Counted from the first letter of the stretch, positions 1 through 14,200 are shown. The stretch: 64,000 nt of DNA from Diadema setosum (GCF_964275005.1 NC_092705.1:4341825-4405824), one strand, 5' to 3'. Made by a program: numbers and translations. Notes: generated by a model not told the origin, from the sequence alone.

Positions 1-295
1 TGCTAGGCGTCTGGAGGTATATGCGCTTGCGGATCGTGTGGATGACGACGGCGTTGAGGGCGCCAGCCAGCACCGTGATGATGGCCAGGGACACGGCCTG
101 CAAGATGATCGCCCACTGCGGGGTGTTGGTGTCACTTTCTCCCTGTCCCAGTCCTTCAAAAGTTGCTGTGGTTGCTGCTGGACCATCTGAAAGCTCTGTT
201 GCTTGCTGGGACATTGGATCGGTCGTCGGATCAGGAGTGATTAGGGCCATTGGTGATATTGATCTCCTCTGTGGTGACTCATGACAGAGTTTCAT
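1..295 (-). CDS. N-terminal exon of a class A (rhodopsin-type) GPCR, partial
   Basis: Read on the minus strand, an open frame runs from ATG at 295 (or the in-frame ATG at 250) to the window edge. It encodes a short Ser/Thr/Gln-rich extracellular N-terminus, then a hydrophobic stretch of about 25 residues (IILQAVSLAIITVLAGALNA) followed by a basic turn and YLQTPS. The asparagine in GALNAVVI fits N1.50 of TM1, and a TP(S/T)N turn after TM1 is common in amine-type and orphan class A receptors. Only TM1 is inside the window, so ligand class cannot be called. A pyrimidine-rich stretch ending in CAG lies just upstream of the 295 ATG and could be a splice acceptor, so the 5' end of the transcript is uncertain. 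It does not resemble the three receptors at 43-60 kb in its N-terminus. Confidence 0.6.
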   Translation of the reverse strand, partial: MKLCHESPQRRSISPMALITPDPTTDPMSQQATELSDGPAATTATFEGLGQGESDTNTPQWAIILQAVSLAIITVLAGALNAVVIHTIRKRIYLQTPS

Positions 296-3200
296 AAAGA
301 CTGGTAGTGGTAGGAAGGGTGGAATTGAAAAAGAAAAACACACACATAATACCTGACATTCTACGACTTTAATACTGTCATACATGATGTACTGCACAGC
401 AATCAGCACCTGTTGTGAACACCACTTTTCACTGCAAATGAACATTGATCGAATTCATGGGACTCTTTCTGTCATTGTAAATGACACAATATATACCGAC
501 ATGATTAGATTAGGTACCAATGATGATGAGCTTGCACCGCGCCACGCCGGCGCACAAAAAAGAGGCCACTTGACTTGCACTTGTGTTTGTCGCTGAGAAT
601 TCTGCACGTACTGAGTCAACATTCTGAGCCCGTGCCGTAATCATCAATGATCATGGTAATTTAATCTGTGGTATTTTCTGCCACAGTGAAATGAAATTAG
701 AATTTTTGAAGGTGAAACTGAGGTCGTTATACACTTGACTTAGGCTTACAGCAAAGTCTCCAGTCCAGACTCTACTCTATTCGTTAGCACTTTTTAGTTC
801 TCGATTTTTACAAGCATCTTCTCTTGGGAAAAGGTCCGTCGATTGAACATTGTGTTTCCTCTTTAAACCAGAAGAAGGTAGCATTCGTAACAAACCAAGG
901 CATTTTGCATGCTTACAATTGCACAATGATGTTGACTTACCACAGCTTATTCAAATCAGTCACACACGGCACAACACGTTTACAAGCTAGTGCAGTGCCA
1001 GTGCCATCATTGACAGAAGGTCTCAACAAAACTGACGTCATATCAGCTTGTAAATTAAACGTCCTTTCGCTGAAAATTACGTTCTAGCAAAGATCAGGAT
1101 CTTGGTTCTACCCTCACGGTCGTAGACATTTTGCGCAAGGGGGTAGAGTTGTGTGAGGTGTAATTCCAACGTAGAGAATGATTGATTACTAATACTATAC
1201 TGCGCACAGCTTAGCATACACATGAAAGGTTGGTCCTGTTCGTTGGTCACTGTGGCAGCGAGAGTGACTCACAAAAGCTACAGTACAATGTACACTACTT
1301 CATCGCCAATCCATGTGGGTGGCCGAAAATAGCAACCTCACTCGGTAAAATTACAGATCTATAGGATTTGTTTACATAAAATGTCCTTTTTTGAACTATT
1401 ATATTCTTAAAATAAATAAAATGTACTAAAATTTTGGTTATATATTGGAAAAATAACATATTTAAAACTCAAACCTCACAAAAACTCATACATTGCTGAC
1501 CTAGATTGGCAATAGGGAGACCACCCAAGTTACTACACTCAATGCGCATGCTCACTAAATAAAAATTGGCGTCTGCTATCGCTTGAGCATGGAACTGCCA
1601 GTATAGTACGTACACTGTATCTCCATGGCTTGAGCATGCAGATGGTTCGAACGGGATAGACCATGCATGGACCTATACTACAACCATGAAACTAGTCAGA
1701 CGAGGTGAGACTCTCACCTCCCTGCTTAGACTAGATAACCATGGAAATGCGGGATAGAGACTGATGATCTCCCTTCAATCAGGAAGGTGACACCTCCCTG
1801 CTTCAATTTGTCCCTGCTCCGATTGTGTGTCGTACGAATTGTGTGTCGAATATTGACGCCATCTACGTGCGAGTTTCTGTATCAGTTGCACCACGCGCTA
1901 CCCCGGGGTATCGTAGTAACCCGGGGTACCACGTTGTGTAGCGCCATCTCACGTTCACTCGAGTACAACCGCAGAGTTACTGCGTTACGTATGCGCACTG
2001 TACTGACCCGTGGTACAGTGCGATACTCAGTATAGCGCTTCATGCACTGACTACACGCACTATTATAATAGCCCGCTAGCTGTGCCAAAGTTACGATCTC
2101 GTAGACGTAGTTTCGATCCCGTAATTTTGTAAGCTTTGTGCACTTTGTGCCGAACAAAATATCCTTTCGCAATTAGCATCAGTACACAAGATAGTTATTT
2201 CACGGGGAATCAATATAAATAATAATACAGGGTGTACAAGTGTCATAACAGCATGAAACAATATCAATGATACACTGTAAAATAGTTACTCATAACGTTA
2301 ACAAGGGATTAATTGAGAAAACTACAGGATGAAGAGGGTTTTTTTTTACAAGAACAATGGCCATAATTGAATGTTGAAGAATTAATCACACACAAAAAAA
2401 TTAATTTCCCACTTTTTGGTAACCCAGGGTACAGCCCTAAAAAAAAAAAAAAATAATTCAACAAAATGGCCGATTTTTTTCTTTTTTCTTTTGAAAACAA
2501 ATCAAAAGAATTATTCTTTTGATTTGTTTTCAGGTCCGGCGTCATGTAGTGAAACATTCCTCCCACCTGATTTTTTTTTTTTTAAGAGAAAATGATCCTG
2601 CTCTATTTGGCGAAGTAAAAATAAAAAAAAAAATAAAAAAAATAAAATAAATGCATTTATACAGGAAGTGTACCTTTACAGGACTAGTATTATTCAAGGC
2701 CCGCTTTAAAAACAAACAAACAAACAAAAAACAAAGTTCTTGTCACTGGTCTCTTTACCGTCGAATAAGGGCTTTTGTTTAGGAGGTATTTACAAACAAA
2801 ATGACAGGGGTTATTTACAAATCCGTGCTGTAGTTATAAGCAATAAGGATTATAAATAATGGAGCGAGGAGAGTATGGTTAACATCAATTCTGTTGCTGT
2901 TGTCGTTGTTCCTTCTCAAAATTCGTTTACTGAGTAATACTGACGAAATAAACAACATGTCTTGGCTGTTGTTTAATAATGGGGTTCTTGCACACAGTTA
3001 TCGGAATGTTGTTTGGCCATGACATCATCGCCTATTACACTAGAAACTTTGTTTGAAAAACAAAAACAAAAACAAAAACGATCGTTGAGAGAAAACATGT
3101 AATTTTATTCATACCTATATCATATGATATAAAGGTTTTTTGGTGTGTGCGTGTTTGTTTATTTTTTATTCTGTTAGTTTGATATTGCTCTATCTTTTTA

Positions 3201-3701
3201 ATAAGTAGACTTGAACTGAAGTGGCAATGCACTTACATATCTTTCCCTAAACATACAGTGAATCAGTCAAGAAATGTAGATTTTTTTTTTAATGGCAGTC
3301 ACATGTTACCGAGTGGCACGTGTGTTCCGCGATTTCTTTCCAGTGAATTACTCCTTTCAAATTAATTAAAGGAGAAGAAAATGTAACTCTTGCATCAGGG
3401 ATGCATTTTCCTGAATTAAGCATTGTGACTCTTTGCAAATGGTATCATAGCCGCTAAAATATTGACTTACATTAATTCCACTCCACGTAGGCTACAACCA
3501 TAACAAAGGAGAGTTGTGTAGCAATGACCTCATCATCTGACGTAATATGCTCATTAGCTGTAATCGTTGTCACTGTTTTTGTACAGCTTCATTATAAGAT
3601 TGTCATTTAAAATCTTATGTGCTGCTATCGCTTGGCAGACACTTAAATTACTGGAATGTGCATGATGTAAAATTTTTAGAGCGATATGAATGTATGCCAT
3701 C

Positions 3702-3703
<2 letters not shown>
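296..3703. other. Intergenic stretch, no gene seen
   Basis: No open frame with recognisable protein content was seen on either strand. The stretch holds homopolymer A/T runs (2430-2640), a short GC-rich patch with self-complementary CCCGGG words near 1895-1940, and the hairpin at 2493-2531. It probably holds the upstream region of the minus-strand receptor at 1-295, but no core promoter could be assigned. Confidence 0.5.
2493..2531. repeat. Perfect 19-bp hairpin
   Basis: The arm GAAAACAAATCAAAAGAAT is followed by one base and then its exact reverse complement. It lies in A/T homopolymer-rich DNA. It could be the centre of a small foldback element or a replication-slippage product. No function is implied. 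Confidence 0.85.

Positions 3704-3761
<58 letters not shown>
3704..3761. repeat. (GT)n microsatellite
   Basis: About 28 uninterrupted GT units. Translated in reverse it produces a spurious poly-His/Thr frame. A shorter TCTG-rich tract follows at about 3900-3945. Confidence 0.95.
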
Positions 3762-3762
<1 letters not shown>

Positions 3763-3944
3763 TTGGTACGCAATTTTCCGACTTGCTATTGAAATTACAA
3801 GTCAAAATATCATTTCCCATGCCTTCTGGGGAAGCTGACAGAAGTGGTCGTTCAGTGTCCGCATAGAACATAGTATGTTTTCGGTTTCGGTTTTCGGTAT
3901 GTCTGTCTGTTTGTGTTTCTGTGTGTCTGTCTGTCTGTCTGTTT

Positions 3945-4640
3945 GTGTACAAGATAACTCTAGAACGGAAAAGCAAATTTGTAAATTAGTTTCACAAAAC
4001 TTGCAGGGTGTGTTTATAATGGCAAGAAAGAAACGATTAAATTTGGGATCATGAGGTCAAAGGTCACTGGTCATAGTGGTCATAAAGGACATAAAATAAG
4101 CTTCCTGATCTCCCAATAACTAAGAACGGAAGATTGGATTTCACCAAACTTGTAGAGTGTTTTTACAATAAAATCGTGGAGAAAGAATTTCATCTGGAGG
4201 TCAAAAGTCAAAGGTCATCGGGGTCATAAAGAATAATGAAATAAACTAAGCTTATAAAAAAGGCATAATTTACCATTTGCAAATGAAACAAAAACCCAGC
4301 ATTACTGGTTCAAAATATTGCCTTATATTTTAGGCTTTATTGCAAAAATTTTATATGGTAGGATGTTTTGTGATACAACTGGCCTACACATATGCATCAA
4401 AAGTGATATCTTGAACATTTTTAAAATCACTGCTCCCAAAGGTAAACAGGACCTTTGATTCACAATAACTCAAGAATAGATGATTGGATTTTCACAAGTT
4501 GAATTACAGGATGTGTACATAATGAAGTAAGAAAGAAACTAATTGATATTTGGGTCATGAGGGCAGAAGTAAAATGTAAAAGAGGCCATGAAGGACATAA
4601 AGATAAGCATAATCTCCCATTACATGCGTCTTACAGGAAT
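3945..4640. repeat. Diverged tandem repeat with AGGTCA-rich units
   Basis: At least three diverged units of about 140-160 bp occur here. Each has a segment of the form 'ataactNNagaacggaa..ggatttcacNaaacttg' followed by 'aggtcaaaggtcat..ggtcataaag'. They start near 3950, 4110 and 4465. The architecture matches the better preserved element at 37331-38569. The family is probably a non-autonomous repeat; no coding capacity was seen. Confidence 0.6.
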
Positions 4641-4917
4641 AGATTCAGTGGAAGATACGTATCCTATAGGAGAGAGAGTAATGCTAGGGGATTCAGGGTC
4701 CTCTTTCATGCGTCCCAAACAAGGTGCATTCTTCGCCATACGTGGTCAAGAGACAGCATGTTTTTCGATGAGGGATTCTTCTGAAAATATGAGTGAATAA
4801 TAGTGTTTTCACTTGTGCCTACTTGTCATATCGTACCAGGGAGATGTTACATCAAGAGATGGAGAAAGAACTACTGTTCTCTGAGTCATGCTCGAGAACT
4901 TATGCGCTTAAAGGAAA

Positions 4918-5513
4918 CCCAAACCCAAAGAGAAATGTGGATTGAGTGAAAGCAGCAACATTAGTAGAACATATATCAGTGAAAGTTTGAGGAAAATCGG
5001 ACAATCGATGCAAAAGTTATGAATTTTTAAAGTTTTGGTGTTGGAACCGCTGGATGAGGAGACTACAATAGATTATGACGTACCATATCGTGTGGACAAG
5101 TAATGAAAAATACAAAGGGGATTCCACAAAAATTCATTTTTCATGAAGATTACACATTCCATCAACTTGGTACTGACATAATAGTTAAGGGAAGCAATTA
5201 TTCCCCCTGCTTTCTGGAAGCTTTTAGTCAAGTGCTCTTTCATTACTTTGCATGTTTGTTCTAATAAACCATTATCAAATCAAATCAAATTATGCTAATA
5301 GAAAAGTGAATTTTTGTGGAATTTTCTTTATTGTCCACACATACGTCATAACCTCTATAGTAGTCGCCTCATCCAGCGGTTCCAACACCAAAACTTTAAC
5401 AATTCATAACTTTTACATCGATTGTCTGATTTTCCTTAAACTTTCACTGATATGTTATAATGTTGCTGCTTTCACTCAATCCACATTGCTCTTTGGGATT
5501 GTGTTCCCTTTAA
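4918..5513. mobile_element. TTAA-flanked inverted-repeat element (MITE), family 1
   Basis: The ends are TTAA-AGGRAA and its complement. The long arms (about 4920-5090 and 5330-5510) are reverse complements, including the block GGAACCGCTGGATGAGGAG and its mirror near 5370. A related copy lies at 33750-34314. TTAA at both ends suggests a piggyBac-type target preference. No transposase frame is present, so the element is non-autonomous. Confidence 0.75.
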
Positions 5514-6490
5514 CTACAGGCGGTATCAAGGTCTGGTGCTGTGACAAATGAGAGCATTCAGTAATCAGGACTAGGAGCGCTCTAATTACACTTTTATACA
5601 GCTTGTAGTTCAATGAAATGTGAAATTTCGTCTTGAAGCTAGAGTGGCGCCAAGCGCGATTTCAAAGCGAAGAGGAAATAAAATAGATATCACAGTTAGT
5701 GCTTTAGAACCATGTGTTAAATTGCATGGATTACGACGAGTTGTCGCTCCATCTGGAATAACTCCCAGGTTTGACGTACACAACATGTCTACTGAAGCGA
5801 TTTGCATTTCGCATCGTTAATGAATCCTTTCCATCGCCGGTACAATGTATTATTATGTGAAAATGCATAAATATTACACACATTTCAAAAGATTTATCAC
5901 GAACACGAAAACCTTGTCTCCCCATACCTCCTACAGACCGGACCCTTCCTTTGTCGATAGATCTGCTCAAAAATGTTCACTAGCTTGTCTACTAGAAACC
6001 TTGCCTGATATAGCAACAGCTTAAAATCTATCCAAAGTTTTAGCTTTATAGCCATCTCACTTATGCCTTTAGAGTAGAGAGGTCGTTTTTATTTCCAATA
6101 CCTTGTCGACATTATTCATCACCCTGCCCTTATTACCAGAAAGCAGGGTTGCTCCAGGGATGTGGGGTCTTCCCACGTCCCTGGTTCACATACCCTAACA
6201 TCCTTCATAGCATCAGTCTGAAGAAAATAAGTGCATGCTTCTTAGAAGTGTGAGTTCCTCTTTTCCACGATTGCCATCTAAATTCTCTGTTGTGGTCATC
6301 ATCATCATCATCAGCACCACCACCATCATCATCAACTTTGACATGATGGTTTCGCAGTTTGTTTGTTTGTTTGTTTATGGGTTTTTTGTTTTGTTTTGTT
6401 TTGTTTTGGTGTTGTTGTTGTTTTTGTTGTTGTTGTTTTTGTTTTTGTTTTTTGTTTTTGGGGGGTTTTGGGGTTTTTTTTTTTTGTTTT

Positions 6491-6521
<31 letters not shown>

Positions 6522-8273
6522 TTGTTTTTTTTTTGTTTTTTTGTTTTTTTGTTTGTTTGTTTGTTTTTTTTTGGGGGGGGGGTCCTCTTGGGTGTTATGG
6601 GTGTTTTTGTTTGTTTGGGTTTTTTTTTTTTTTGTCAACAGGCCCTGGGGGCCGGTAGATCTTGGGTGCGTGCACGGGTGTCCCGAATTAAAGCGAGTCC
6701 CATACACGAGAATTTACACGTAATACACATACACTCGACTCGAACGTGTGTGGCATTCCCAGGTCATGAATGGATGCGGGAAGGTAGGTCCATCCAGGGT
6801 ACTGTTCGGCATTTTCTTTTATTTTAATTGCGTAAAATTTGATACTTTGGCTTTGCACGGTGACAGCATACATCTTAGTGATGCTGTGCCGCTGTTAGTC
6901 TGTTGTCTGAAGACAGAGTGATGGTTTATAGCCATATCCATCCGGCTCTCTATCTGCAGGCCTCGGATACCATGGGGCATGACCATGTCCATGTCCAGCG
7001 ATGGTCCATACATCCGTATACCGTGGCGTGGAGGCCGAAGTTTCCTTAGTCCCAAACATTGTGTTTGATGTTAGTGGATAATCGAGGAATTAGAATAGAT
7101 GGTATTTACCGAAATGTTAATGCGGTTAAATTACTCTAAACAGCTATTGTCTTCTATCTACGTTAATGTCCATTTGTACGTAGTGCTAGTAAATGTTATT
7201 ACTGCAGTATTATAAACTTTGATCTCTTGTTTAAAACTGCGATAGTAGTGTATTTAGACTAATAATAAAATTTTAACACTTTCAACGCAGACAGAAAACT
7301 AAAATTTAAGTGTTCACGGAAAGTGCATCATAACATTAAGAATAAGATTTATTAAGAAGATTCTTCAATCTAACTCTTGACCAAAAGCTACTCTTTTACA
7401 GATGATTTGTAATTATTACAATGTGCAATATTATCAACCGATTGGTATTGTGCCATCTACTCTCGAAGCTCTCCCTGCAGTCGGGTTAGACTGAAACTGT
7501 GAAAAAATAGATTTAAATTTAGTCTTTATTTACACCACAGAAGACAGGAAGTAAGATTAAAAAAGTACATATATAAAACTCCTCTGGACATATAGATTTT
7601 CTGTCTACAGTCGGGTTTTAAAATGACCGAAATGTCAGGGTTAACAATGATGTAATCATGCATGCCACATTATGTGCCCATATGACAGTCGCACTGTGAT
7701 TGTGTTAGATTTCTATGATTCCAACATATCCACAAACAACTCTGCTCCAGCTATGTGATACTGAGTGATACATTGTTGCTGAGTATCAAGTTATTTTCTT
7801 TCCTGTTTGATATTTTTGTTCTTAATTTTTGTTTTGTTTTATTTTATTTTTTATTTGTTGACATTGCCATTGTGATTCCAATTCATGAATTGTTATGTGC
7901 TACAATTGTCTAGGGATAGGGTTTGCTGAAATTTACACATGTTGCTTAAGATGACAAATAGTGTGCATAGTCTCTATTTTCTTTTTAATGCAAGAAGATG
8001 ATCATAAACTGCAGACTACATGTAGGATCAAGTTCTAGGCTACACATTGCATATTAGATCTAGTTATTATTAATGATGTTGCACTGATGTTGATTAATAT
8101 TTGTCGGTGTTTCTCTAATGTGATCATAATGTCTGCATTGTATGCAGGTACATTTGAGTGCTATGGTCGGTTCACACTTGAGCTCTGCTATGAATTCTGA
8201 GTAGACCAGTTGAGTTCACTACCAAGCATCCACCATTTGACCAAGGGCACTTTTCAGTCAACTGTGGGCCAAC
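5514..8273. other. Intergenic region upstream of MARS2, including a T/G low-complexity tract
   Basis: Positions 6359-6640 are a slippage-type (TTTTG/TTTG)n tract. It creates long but meaningless Phe/Val/Cys-rich frames forward and Lys/Asn-rich frames in reverse. The rest is AT-rich and shows no convincing gene. The MARS2 promoter or a noncoding first exon should lie somewhere before 8274, but no clear core promoter was found. Confidence 0.6.
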
Positions 8274-11200
8274 ATGATAGTGAGGCAGTGTATCAGGAGA
8301 GCCCTGCTCCAGCCGCGGTGGTGCTCACCCCATCTTGCTGCACGATGCTTCCAGATGAGTACACCTTTGAGTTGCACAGACAGTGTGCAGAGGGATCACC
8401 AGTCTTCAAGTCCCCCAGCAGCCAACAAGCCTTTTTTCACAACTCCAATCTTTTATGTTAATTCAGGTATTTGATAGCAAAAATTAAGATTAATGAGATA
8501 CAGAATGTCTTGTCCAGAAATGTAAAGAAAGTATGTCATTAGCAAAAATTTCATACTGCAAAAATATTGTGCTTTACAGTAAGTATTATTGTCTGTGTTA
8601 TACATAACCCTAAGAGAGGAAACTTCTCTTAAGTTTGTTGATGTATCTTCATTTTTTTTTTTTTCAATCAGGAATACCCAAGATCTCAGAAACAGCCAAT
8701 AACTCTAAAAATCTTTACATCAAATCAGAACTCTGTTACACTGTACATAAAAGTTCAGATCGAAGACATCAGAAAATCAAACAGAAGTCCCTGGATACGC
8801 AATTCTGATAGGCTGATACCTGACTGATATCTCATTTTCTTATGTTTTCACGTTGCATCTTTTTATGCAACAGGGCTCCGCAGAACGCTCAATTTCCATT
8901 TAGCAGGCCAATGGCACTTTCAGATTGTTCTGCTTTTCTAGAAATTTACCATGCCTTGTTGAGGCCATCCTGGTCGAACAGACAAGGTGAGGTCAGACAC
9001 AAGGGGTTAAATAGTTCAATTGTTTTGTTAGCTCTAAATATGATTTGTTGATTACACATTAGGAGGATGTTCTTTCTCAGAATTTTAACCAGTAGAAGCA
9101 ATTAGAAAATTCAGTTGGATTGCATGTTATTTTTCAAATTACAGTCTATTTATTGTTTATATCCACTTCGTATTTCCTCAAAAGTGCCTCACATTGGCCA
9201 CCTCTACTCTGCATGCCTGGCTGATGCAGCTCACAGGTGGCAAAGGATCATGGGAGAAAGGGACACCATCTTTGCCACAGGAACAGATGAGCATGGCCTG
9301 AAGATTCAGCAAGCCGCGCGGCAAGCACGGAAGGAGCCACAAGACTTTTGTGATGAAGTGTCGCAAGAGTTCAAGGTAGGGGCGCAGCACCCTCCTCAAT
9401 ACATGGTAAATCACTCTCACCATAAGATTGAAGAGTAGAAGGTTACAGTTTTCCATTTTCCTGTTCCTTGAATGATGTTGGGAACGTGTTGTTGATGTTT
9501 TTCATCTCTTTAGTACCATATTCAGCCACTGTTTGTCAAATGATGGATCATAAAGAGGAATATATGCCACTGACTGAAATGAAACAATTCATCACATATA
9601 CATGTACAGATAATCAAAGATATCGCAAACTTTTATTGAAGCAATACAGTATGTCCCGAAAAAATTACAACGGGGCCCTCCGCAATGATATCTTTAAGAA
9701 TAGTGAATCAATCTAAATACAAATTCAGGGTATGAAACTATAACTCATTGCCCACATCTTACAGAAAACCCCATTCGATTTGCTTCAGTGGTCAAAGAGA
9801 AATACGGAACTTTGTAGAGGATGTCGGGGAATCTCTTCTGTCCAAGTTCTGTCTATTGTTCACACACAAGATCATCGAAATGCTAAACTCGGAAGAATCT
9901 GATTCATGACATGCTTTACAACAATCCACATTTCTCTGTGACCGCTTAACCAAATCGAATGGGGATTTCTGCGAAATAGAGCTAAAATGTTATATTTTAA
10001 GACCCTGAAGTAGCATTTGAAAAATTTAATCATATTGGGCATTATCAATGCGAAAATCGTATTGTAATTTTTTTGGGGACATACTGCAGAAAGTCGCCCC
10101 AAAAATTACAATCAGACTTTCGAATTGATAACACCTATTATGATCAACCTGTGTACGTGCTACTTCAGAGTCTTAAGGTATAACATCTTCGCTCTATTTT
10201 GCAGAAAACCCCATTCAATTTGGTTAAGCGGTCACAGAGAAATGTGGATTGTTGTAAAGCATGTCATGAATCGGATTCTTCCGAGTTTAGCATTTCGATG
10301 ATCTTGTGTGTGAACAATAGACAGAACTTGGACAGAAGAGATTCCCGATATCCTCTACAAAATTCCGTATTTCTCTTTGACCACTGAAGCAAATCGAATG
10401 GGGTTTTCTGTAAGATGTGGGCAATGAGTTATAGTCTCATACCCTGAATTTTTATTAAGATTGATTCACTATTTTCAAAGATATCATTGCGGAAGGCCGC
10501 GTTGTAATTTTTTTTGGGACATACTGTAGGATTTGTCTGTTCTTGATAGGTTTTCTCTTTGTTTATGAAACAAGTGTTACAAATGTGAATTCTACATGTG
10601 AGTTCCTCAAAATTGTCTTGCACCCATCAGTACTTCTGATGATATTTTGATCTTTGGTGTCTTTATAGCCCCACAATATTATGGGGTGTTCTTTAACCCC
10701 CCGCCCCCCCCCCCCCCTTTATGAGAACACCCGAGCAAAATAACAATCCTTCACCAAGGCTAAAGAATGCAAGAATTTTAATGACCTCTCAGTTATATTG
10801 TTAAAAGATAATGCTAGTACTATGTTGTCCTGATTTGATATACAAATTTATAATAGACATACTGGACAAGTCATGTTGGGAATTGGTCCAAACTCATAGC
10901 ATGTTCTTGATACACACAAGCACAATAATTGACTCGTATTGCCATAAATTGTGAAGGCACAAAAATGCATGCATGTGATAATTATACATGATAAGTGGCC
11001 CCTTACAGAACTGCTGCCAATTGCTTTGAATCAATATTCAAGGAAGTGTGTATAATCAAATTATTGTTTGGAAAGTGATGGAGAGAGGTACAACCTTATT
11101 TTCAATCATTATTGTTTCATTTTCAAATCATGTCTCCCAGCAGAAAGGCTCTATGGCTTGCGAATAAAAAAAAAATCACAAAAATGATGATCACATTATA

Positions 11201-14200
11201 TAAGAGAGCTTTCAAATCTCTGTTAAATTATGTCGCGAACAAAAATTCAATTTTTGGGTGAAATTTCATGCCACAGGGCCTTCTGCCGGGCAGGGGCCAA
11301 AATTGATTTTTCAGGCCAAAACTTATCGTGAAATGTTTGCAGTCATGTTTCTTCCCTCTGTCCAAGCAGTTTTTCAAGCTAGCTCTTGCATTCTCTCTTG
11401 CATCTTGTAGAGACTCTTCAAGCTGAGCAGCATTGGCTACACTGATTTCATTCGCACCACAGAAGAAAGACATCACACGGCAGTACATCACTTTTGGGTG
11501 AGCTCAGCGTAAACTTTTGACATATACCTTCCATAAGGAAGGGTATCATCCTACTGAATGGGCAAAATATTATTTAGACCAATTTTTTTTTTTTTTTTTT
11601 TTTTTTTTGGGGGGGGGGTTGAGCTGTCAAATTCTTGCAATGTGAGCTCATTTGAAATTTCTTGTCAAAGTCCCAAAGAACATTGTAAAATTGGAGATTC
11701 ATTGGTCAAAGGGCATTAAAACAAGAGATCCAAAGCTTGTCTGCATTTTAAATCCAAGCTCATGCCTTTGTCACAGCAGCACAATGTTTTCTTTGTGCAG
11801 AGGACAAGTTTATGTATCTGAGTTTCTGGCTTTTTCTTCTCATCATTTAATGTGTGACCATAAGTTACCTACAAGAGCTGTGAGATATTATTCTGTGAAG
11901 GGTAAACGTCTAAAAGGAGGCTATGCAGAGATTTGGCTCTAACGTCTACACATTCTTTATTTTGTGAGAATACTGGCCTTCGTGTGTTTACACAATGTGC
12001 ATTCTCCATAAGGAATGTTAGAAGGTCACAATAAAGCAACCTTCAAGGATTTAGACTGCTTATCCCTAATGTTTAGAAGGTTATTTTCAAGCTTTTTTCC
12101 TCTCCTGTCAAATACAACAGCTTTCACGTTCAAAATGTATGCTGAACATCAAACGTGTGCATTCCGCATCTTCAGAAGAAGAGAAAGATTCCTGTCTCTC
12201 CTCAGTACTGTTTACTTATGCTCCGTACATTCCTTTCTTTCTCGATCTTTTCTTGTAGAACACTCTGGTGGACAAAGGTTTCATCTACAAGGGAGAATAC
12301 GAGGGATGGTACTCTGTCACAGACGAAAGCTTCTTGACCAATGGCCAGATACAAGAGATAGATCGAGGAGATGGAAGTACTATTAAGGTACTGGATATAA
12401 ACCTTGATTCAGGAGACTGCAGATAAATGTGTGCAATTAAACACAACAAGACCATGCAGAAATTTGTGTATGTCCATTATTGGCCTACACACTTAAGGTC
12501 AGATGAAGTCATTCTGTGTGAAATGTTCTTCTACATCTGATTTTGCAGACACATCTGCCTGTCGTGTAAACAAGATATGAGATACGAGATACAAGATATT
12601 TATCTCGCACATCAAGGTATCCTACAGTGCAGCACTGGTCAATTGGAGTGCCTTTCATAGATGATTGAACAAATTTGGATTATTTGAACCCCCCCCCCCC
12701 CCCCGTTCCATTTCCATCTCAGAGTAGAAGTTTGATGCATAACAATTCATAACAAAAGTGAAGCTGAGCTGAAATCAATGGTTCTGCTTTACAATTAGTT
12801 TGTCTCTGATGATACATGTTGTATACCTTGTTTGGTTTTTTCTATCCCATTCATTTTCTCATGAAAAGCTAAATATAACTGGTGTTTTTCTTGAATACCC
12901 TTTCTGGGGGATTCAGCCGTGGATGATAATCAACAAAGAGTGCCTGCTGATATTCTTTTTCCCAGGTCTCGGTGGAGAGTGGCAGTGTTGTTGAGTGGAC
13001 GAGTGAGGTGAACTACATGTTTCGGCTGAGTGCATTCAAGGACAAGCTTCTGAGGTGGCTTGAGACTAATCCACAAGGTGGGATTAAAGGTGCTGTGTTT
13101 TACAGATAATGGTCAGTGTAAAGTGTCTATTTGTCCTTTTTTTAATGTATATGAATGTCTAAAAAAACCAAAAAAAAAACACAGGGGTTGGGGTGAGACA
13201 AACAGTCAATGGTAGGAGGAAGCAAAGCAACATGCTTTGAACCTAGTTTGCAGGCACAAACCCTTGTTGGTCGTAAAGGAGTTTGCACCAAGACTACTAC
13301 ATGCACTACTGGCACTGTCCCATACAATGTAGGCCCTGTATTGCAGCCTCTCCCAACAATGGGATTATAATATAATTGTTAAACAAACTTTGCAAACACA
13401 AACAGTTACGCCATTTTTTTTTTTCAATTTGTTATCAGAATATGTGCAAGACTCTAGGCTCAAAACTCATGATAGATAAAGGCACAGTTTTTTGGTAGGG
13501 TTAGAGTAGGTAGATAATAGTTATTCATAGCTATTGCCGAAGGAAGTTTAGATTTTAGAAGGAACTTGAAATATGGTGGTTGGGGGGGGGGGGGGGGGGG
13601 TTCTGTATGATGTTATGTCATTGTAATAATCTATTGTGTATTCCCCCTTTGCTCTGAGCAGCTGTGCAGCCGGCCAAATTCCATGCCATCGTCACTCACT
13701 GGCTTGAAGAAGGCATCCAAGATCTCTCCGTGTCACGGCAGAGGGATCGCCTACCATGGGGTATCCCTGTCCCTGGAGACCCATCACAGACTGTAAGTTA
13801 TACCATGTTTTGGATAGGATTATGGTATGATCATGACCACTGACAATATTCTGCATGCTAGTAGTCCAGGCGCAGCGACCCAGAAAAAATGACTTCGTTC
13901 AACCCACCCCGCAGAAAAGGTTTGACTGCATGGGGTGGTCGGTTGGACCCTCTGGAACACCCCTAGGTAGTATGTGATATCAAATTGTGGTATCAATGAA
14001 ATTTTACAGGCCATTTTAGTTGCGACATGACCATATTCTTCGAGGAAGCGTCTGCGCACACTAAGACTACTACACATACTACTAGCACTGCAGCAGGCGC
14101 CAATGCCAGTGGTGCGTGTTATAGTCTTAGCGTACAAAGACTTTTTCGGCGACAAACATCGGTTTTTGCCTGCAAACTGACTTTTCACCCTAAGCTGGGA

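Noticed and set aside
3554-3976. 140-residue minus-strand frame with poly-Thr/His
   Set aside because: Produced by the (GT)n and TCTG repeats.
6235-6827. Long Phe/Val/Cys-rich open frames on + and a Lys/Asn-rich frame on -
   Set aside because: They are translations of the (TTTTG)n low-complexity tract and have no domain content.
11228-11491. 87-residue minus-strand frame
   Set aside because: Overlaps MARS2 exon 3 (11411-11497) antisense and shows no similarity to a known family.
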